From contig DATKAN010000009.1 in the NCBI GenBank assembly GCA_035498035.1, forward strand, positions 1 through 58,034: a DNA stretch of 58,034 bases. The letters run 5' to 3'. Shown one piece after another: positions 54,997 through 58,034 of this stretch. Under the pieces are notes generated by a model. That model was given only the letters and a program-made list of their open reading frames with translations. It did not search any database and was not told the DNA's origin. Origin of the DNA: Nitrospiria bacterium (GTDB lineage: Bacteria; Nitrospirota; Nitrospiria; JACQBZ01). A program made the position numbers and the translations under genes. Positions within the stretch are counted from its first letter, which is position 1. Every line of letters begins with the position of its first letter.

Positions 54997-56550
54997 ATGA
55001 AAGATCAAACCACCCCCCGAAAGATCGCGGAATTGACCGCTCTCTACGAGATCAGCCGATCCCTGGCCTCCTCGATGGACCTGCAGGAAACCTCACGCAA
55101 GATTCTTGAAATTCTCGCCTCCGTCCTCGATATGCGTCGTGGAACCCTGACTTTGCTCGACCCCGAAACGGGCGAGCTCGTGATCGAAACCGCGCACGGC
55201 CTCACGCCGGAGGAGATCGCGCGCGGTCGCTTTAAAATCGGCGAAGGGGTGACCGGACGGGTTTTTGAGAAAGGGGAGCCGATGATCGTCCCGGACGTGG
55301 GACGGGAACCGCTTTTTCTCAACCGAACCCGCTCGCGGGGCGACCTTACAAAAGAACGGATCGCGTTTCTCTGCATGCCCGTGAAGACCCATGGCGAAAC
55401 AATCGGGGTCCTGAGCGTGGACCGGCTTTTTAAGAACGGATCGCCCGACCTTGACGACGATGTCCGCGTCCTCACGGTCGTGGCTTCCCTGATCGGGCAG
55501 GCCGTCAAGCTTCAACACACCGTTTCGCGCGAAAAACGGGAACTCCTGGAACAAAACATCCAGCTTCAGAGCGAGCTGAAGAACCGTTACCGGATCGGAA
55601 ACATTGTCGGTCAGAGCAAGGTGATGGACGAGGTGTTCCGGTCGGTCCTCCAGGTCTGTAAGTCGAAGGCCACCGTACTGCTGCGGGGCGAGTCGGGGAC
55701 CGGCAAGGAGTTGATTGCGCGGGCGATTCATTACAATAGCCCGAGGGCCGACCGGCCCTTCATCAAGGTCAACTGCGCGGCGCTTCCCGAGACGCTGCTT
55801 GAGAGCGAGCTGTTCGGACATGAGCGGGGGGCCTTTACCGGCGCGACCCAATTGCGGAGGGGGAGATTCGAGTTGGCCGACGGAGGAACGCTTTTCCTGG
55901 ACGAGATCGGCGATATTCCCCTATCCACTCAAGTCAAACTCCTCAGGGTCTTGCAGGAACAACGATTCGAGCGCGTGGGGGGATCACAAACTCTGTCGGT
56001 GGACGTCCGTTTGGTGGCCGCCACACACCGTAATCTTGAGGCCGCGATCCAGGAGGGAACCTTTCGCGAGGACCTGTATTACCGGCTGAATGTCGTCCCG
56101 ATCTTTCTTCCGTCCTTGCGCGAGCGGAAGGAAGACATCCCGCTTCTGATCGAATATTTCTTGGCCCGCTGCAACAAAGAGCATCACAAGCAGATCCGGA
56201 TCGCTCCGGACGTTCTTCGGGTTATGATCCAATACCACTGGCCCGGAAACGTACGGGAGTTGGAAAACTGCATCGAACGCATGGTCGTTATGGCCGAAGC
56301 GTCGGAGATCACCTTCCATTCGATGCCCTCCAGCATCGCCGCTTACTTCCGTGACGTGCGGGAAGTGACGCGACCGTCCCCGATGGACAGGCCGACGCTG
56401 CAAACCACGGTCGAGGATCTGGAGCGGCAACAGATGCTCGACGCATTGAAAAAATGCGGTTGGGTCCAGTCCCGTGCGGCCAAAATATTGGGCATTACAC
56501 CACGCCAAATCGGGTACAAGATAAAGAAATACAGAATCGAGCCGGGGTGA
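54997..56550 (+). CDS. sigma-54-dependent activator, NifA-like (GAF-AAA+-Fis HTH)
   Basis: 517 residues. N-terminal GAF domain (about 20-170); AAA+ domain (about 205-430) with Walker [16 protein letters not shown], the sigma-54-contacting GAFTGA loop ([11 protein letters not shown]), Walker [10 protein letters not shown] and the [14 protein letters not shown]-type sensor region; Fis-type HTH at the end ([21 protein letters not shown]). Layout and glnB pairing fit NifA, but no nif structural genes are in view, so a general nitrogen regulator is possible. No Cys cluster of the oxygen-sensing rhizobial NifA type. Two sigma-54 promoters lie just downstream. Confidence 0.88.
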   Translation: MKDQTTPRKIAELTALYEISRSLASSMDLQETSRKILEILASVLDMRRGTLTLLDPETGELVIETAHGLTPEEIARGRFKIGEGVTGRVFEKGEPMIVPDVGREPLFLNRTRSRGDLTKERIAFLCMPVKTHGETIGVLSVDRLFKNGSPDLDDDVRVLTVVASLIGQAVKLQHTVSREKRELLEQNIQLQSELKNRYRIGNIVGQSKVMDEVFRSVLQVCKSKATVLLRGESGTGKELIARAIHYNSPRADRPFIKVNCAALPETLLESELFGHERGAFTGATQLRRGRFELADGGTLFLDEIGDIPLSTQVKLLRVLQEQRFERVGGSQTLSVDVRLVAATHRNLEAAIQEGTFREDLYYRLNVVPIFLPSLRERKEDIPLLIEYFLARCNKEHHKQIRIAPDVLRVMIQYHWPGNVRELENCIERMVVMAEASEITFHSMPSSIAAYFRDVREVTRPSPMDRPTLQTTVEDLERQQMLDALKKCGWVQSRAAKILGITPRQIGYKIKKYRIEPG

Positions 56551-56626
56551 GCATGGACGGCAACCTTATGCCCCGCCAAATAACTTCTTCCTCATTCCTA
56601 CCATTTTGTCATTGAATAGCCCTTCA

Positions 56627-56634
56627 TCGAACAA
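56627..56634 (+). promoter_or_regulatory. TCGAACAA motif, candidate activator half-site (promoter A)
   Basis: The same 8 bases occur twice upstream of the second sigma-54 promoter (57632-57639, 57651-57658). Here TTTTGTC (56604-56610) lies 20 bases upstream in inverse orientation. About 130 bases before the -24 box. Confidence 0.35.
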
Positions 56635-56756
56635 AAACGTATTTTCCTTCCTCACGGTTTCTCCCGACGCCTCTGAATCCAGGTATATTTGAAATTCATT
56701 GAAAGGCTGATCATTTTCGGAAAAATCCGAGGCGCTCTCCATTCATTTTTCCGGAT

Positions 56757-56772
56757 TGGCATAAGAGTTGCT
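56757..56772 (+). promoter_or_regulatory. sigma-54 promoter A
   Basis: TGGCATAAGAGTTGCT: invariant GG at -24 and GC at -12 with the required 10 bases between. TSS near 56784, just upstream of GGAGGTGA and the ATG at 56803. A palindrome TCGGA-AAAA-TCCGA (56717-56730) lies just upstream. Confidence 0.75.
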
Positions 56773-56802
56773 CTAATTATCGAAGCAAATGGAGGTGAGA
56801 TC

Positions 56803-57099
56803 ATGGCGTCAACATCCGAAGCAACAGAAAGAACGGTTCATTTTGTATTGCAGGATTTGGCCGATCGGCTAAGCGGCGAGAACCTGGCGCGAATCATTCA
56901 GTTGTCTCATCAATCCGAGGCGATTGTTCACGTGAGCTATGATTCCTGGCAGGTTTTAATCGGAGTTCCGGAACGGAACAGTCAAAGTTTGGAGGCGGAG
57001 CTTTCTTCATTGGGTTACGTCTGCACTTATCCCTATGGAAAAGGAACAGATATTTTAACCTTTGTTCTTGGTAACGGAAATAGTGAAGCCTCAATTTAA
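56803..57099 (+). CDS. small protein of unknown function under sigma-54 control
   Basis: 98 residues from the ATG at 56803 (GGAGGTGA upstream); an earlier in-frame ATG (56689) lies before the sigma-54 promoter and cannot be used from it. The sequence alternates helix and strand (TVHFVLQDLADRL, AIVHVSYDSWQVLIGVPERN, GYVCTYPYGKGTDILTFVLG), a compact alpha/beta domain; no family recognised. Its promoter ties it to the NifA-like regulator encoded next door. Confidence 0.75.
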   Translation: MASTSEATERTVHFVLQDLADRLSGENLARIIQLSHQSEAIVHVSYDSWQVLIGVPERNSQSLEAELSSLGYVCTYPYGKGTDILTFVLGNGNSEASI

Positions 57100-57460
57100 G
57101 AGCGTTGGCCTGCTCGCCATAAAAGTCCTTGAGATCGCCTGGATGGGATCTCCATGGATCTCCGGATTTTTTCCGATGGCCTTGGTCTACATTCGGTATT
57201 GCCATGAAAGCATTCGAAAATTATCATCAAATCAGGCTCACTCCGTAGCCCTCTGGAAATAAAATCCAGTGGCAAATTCGACCTGGCATATTTCATTTTG
57301 AACATTAACTCATTATTCTTACTTTATATATTAATAAAATTAATTTACGATTTGGCTTTTGTCTATTTATCTAAAATTGCGGCCCCGGACCCCGTAAGCC
57401 ACGGGAAAAATCCCAGGATTATCCCGGTCTACGGGCGGGCCGCGATGGAGGTTGTTTTCG
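57100..57460. other. AT-rich non-coding region ending in a structured leader
   Basis: No supported gene; short open frames (57062-57262, 57298-57489) have no ribosome-binding site or family features. 57250-57378 is strongly AT-rich. The 3' end holds the folded element at 57379-57443. Confidence 0.5.
57379..57443 (+). ncRNA. predicted structured 5' leader of the orphan Fis-domain gene
   Basis: Outer stem GCGGCCC (57379-57385) with GGGCCGC (57437-57443), enclosing hairpin CCCGT-AAGCC-ACGGG (57391-57405) and hairpin CCCG-GTCTA-CGGG (57423-57435). An alternative hairpin GGGA-AAAA-TCCC (57403-57414) excludes the first. The outer stem ends 3 bases before GGAGG of the next gene, so folding could gate translation. 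I could not match it to a known riboswitch class. Confidence 0.4.
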
Positions 57461-57688
57461 GTGCGCAAGGGATTGAAAGAAGAGGTTGAAGATCTCGAAC
57501 GTCGGATGATTTTGGCCGCCTTGGAAAGAACGCATGGTGTTCAAGCACGCGCGGCGCGGGAGCTAAAAATCAGTGAAAGGGTTATCCGTTATAAAATGAA
57601 GAAATATCATTTGGAGACGAAGACAAAAATGTCGAACAACGACATTATTGTCGAACAATTAATTCCTGTAAAGGAAACAGAAGGTTAG
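57461..57688 (+). CDS. orphan Fis-type DNA-binding domain protein
   Basis: 75 residues from the GTG at 57461, with GGAGG 9 bases upstream. Nearly the whole protein is an HTH_8 domain: EVEDLERRMILAALERTHGVQARAARELKISERVIRYKMKKY, closely parallel to the C-terminus of the NifA-like protein ([41 protein letters not shown]). No AAA+ domain, so it cannot activate sigma-54 polymerase itself. It could compete for, or assist at, the same sites. A short polar tail follows. Confidence 0.78.
   Translation: MRKGLKEEVEDLERRMILAALERTHGVQARAARELKISERVIRYKMKKYHLETKTKMSNNDIIVEQLIPVKETEG
57630..57659 (+). promoter_or_regulatory. paired palindromes sharing TGTCGAACAA, candidate activator sites (promoter B)
   Basis: TGTCG-AACAA-CGACA (57630-57644) and ATTGT-CGA-ACAAT (57647-57659). 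TGTCGAACAA repeats at 57630 and 57649. They lie 160-190 bases upstream of promoter B, a normal enhancer distance, though inside the 3' end of the Fis-domain gene. Confidence 0.45.
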
Positions 57689-57693
57689 TCAAC

Positions 57694-57795
57694 GTGAAAG
57701 CTTTTATGTTTAGAGACCCTGACAAGATTGTCGAAGGAGCCGATGGTGTGTTTCCGGGAAAGCATTTTAAAATATATATAATTACAATAAGTTAG
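57694..57795 (+). CDS. possible 33-residue small ORF
   Basis: GTG at 57694 to TAG at 57795, directly before sigma-54 promoter B. It starts VKAFMFRDPDKIVEGADG; the ribosome-binding site is weak (AAGG, about 11 bases upstream). No family seen; it may be a remnant or chance frame. Confidence 0.25.
   Translation: MKAFMFRDPDKIVEGADGVFPGKHFKIYIITIS
57721..57732. promoter_or_regulatory. 12-bp palindrome with a third TGTC(GAA) site
   Basis: GACAAGATTGTC, followed by GAA, so TGTCGAA occurs here too (57729-57735), about 90 bases upstream of the -24 box of promoter B. Confidence 0.35.
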
Positions 57796-57820
57796 ATGAT
57801 AATCGATTTTTATTGGGTGA

Positions 57821-57836
57821 TGGCATCTGTCTTGCT
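57821..57836 (+). promoter_or_regulatory. sigma-54 promoter B
   Basis: TGGCATCTGTCTTGCT: GG (57822-57823), 10 bases, GC (57834-57835). TSS near 57847. Drives the structured leader and the exported-protein gene at 57970. Confidence 0.75.
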
Positions 57837-57846
57837 TAGTAACAGG

Positions 57847-57969
57847 TCCTGAAATACCTTTCGGATACGGAGCCGTATCCTAATCTCTCCCTCGGCAACG
57901 AAGCCACCTGGGACGTAAAAGATCCAAAAACAGTTCGATTTGCTTTTTAATCCGCAAAGGAGGAATGAA
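57847..57969 (+). ncRNA. structured leader RNA behind sigma-54 promoter B
   Basis: About 120 bases. Hairpin GGATACG-GAGC-CGTATCC (57863-57880), then a stacked element TCCC-tc-GGC-AACGAA-GCC-acct-GGGA (57888-57913) with a six-base loop. AAGGAGG precedes the ATG. Not matched to a known class by eye. Confidence 0.4.
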
Positions 57970-58034
57970 ATGAAAAAATTTATCAGTTTAATCGTAATCG
58001 GCTTCAGCTTGTTGATGATTGAAACAGGGATTGC
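57970..58034 (+). CDS. exported protein, 5' end only (3' truncated by window edge)
   Basis: ATG at 57970 with AAGGAGG 7 bases upstream. The 21 visible residues (MKKFISLIVIGFSLLMIETGI) form the start of a signal peptide. Identity cannot be judged. Transcribed from sigma-54 promoter B. Confidence 0.7.
   Translation, partial: MKKFISLIVIGFSLLMIETGI

Noticed and set aside
54997-56550. Naming the activator nifA and inferring nitrogen fixation
   Set aside because: Domain layout fits, but no nifHDK or accessory nif gene is in the window and the upstream motif differs from TGT-N10-ACA. Only NifA-like is supported.
57298-57489. 63-codon frame before the orphan Fis-domain gene
   Set aside because: It lies in AT-rich DNA, has no ribosome-binding site and overlaps both the structured leader and the start of the better-supported gene in another frame.
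57847-57969. Cyclic-di-GMP (GEMM) riboswitch
   Set aside because: Fragments such as GGGACG and AAGCCACC occur, but in the wrong order and without the GGCAAACC...GAAA core, so I list it only as an unclassified structured leader.

Overview
This window reads as a chromosomal segment of an autotrophic, Gram-negative bacterium of the Nitrospirota type (Nitrospira, Leptospirillum or Manganitrophus-like; the genus is not resolved). The basis is a two-subunit ATP-citrate lyase, a five-subunit 2-oxoacid:ferredoxin oxidoreductase, a monomeric NADP isocitrate dehydrogenase and a soluble-type fumarate reductase together. That is most of the reductive TCA cycle, in GC-rich DNA with many lipoproteins and outer-membrane proteins. 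No tRNA, rRNA, CRISPR array, IS element or prophage gene was found.

Layout. 1-2.7 kb: the end of a beta-oxidation operon (3-hydroxyacyl-CoA dehydrogenase fragment, enoyl-CoA hydratase, patatin-like lipase). 2.7-4.1 kb: a DUF420 membrane protein and a zinc-ribbon/receiver protein on opposite strands. 4.2-11.6 kb: a complete trp operon (trpE-G-[psiE-like]-D-C-F-B-A) with a 56-bp direct duplication between trpB and trpA. 11.6-17.5 kb: signalling genes (GAF-GAF-HD-GYP protein; a LuxR-type response regulator and a five-PAS histidine kinase). 17.5-20.5 kb: a lipoprotein / beta-barrel / lipoprotein group behind a long non-coding leader. 20.6-23.3 kb: one-carbon and pantothenate genes (MTHFS, folD, panB). 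23.3-27.0 kb, minus strand: a LuxE-LuxC-class III aminotransferase operon. 27.0-53.7 kb: the carbon-fixation region, comprising OFOR, purC, icd, a GGDEF / GYD-like / OmpA-lipoprotein group, aclBA, acn, frdBA, a few peripheral genes, and sucC-[propeller lipoprotein]-sucD. 54.4-58.0 kb: a nitrogen/sigma-54 control region (P-II gene behind a terminator-containing leader, NifA-like activator, two strong sigma-54 promoters, an orphan Fis-type DNA-binding domain).

How the genes work together. AclBA cleaves citrate to acetyl-CoA and oxaloacetate. FrdAB, SucCD, the OFOR, Icd and aconitase then close most of the cycle. Malate dehydrogenase, fumarase and the second OFOR are not in the window. Most rTCA modules have their own good sigma-70-type promoter, so this is a regulon-like cluster rather than one operon.

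The most unusual items are four. (i) The LuxE/LuxC/aminotransferase operon has no luciferase and could make fatty aldehydes and amines. (ii) The glnB leader has two hexanucleotide-loop hairpins, the second overlapping an intrinsic terminator, the arrangement known for ANTAR antitermination targets. (iii) Two sigma-54 promoters next to the NifA-like gene share an 8-bp upstream motif, accompanied by an orphan NifA-like C-terminal domain and structured leaders. (iv) A beta-propeller lipoprotein is translationally interlocked between sucC and sucD. All functional calls rest on reading motifs by eye; no database search was run.
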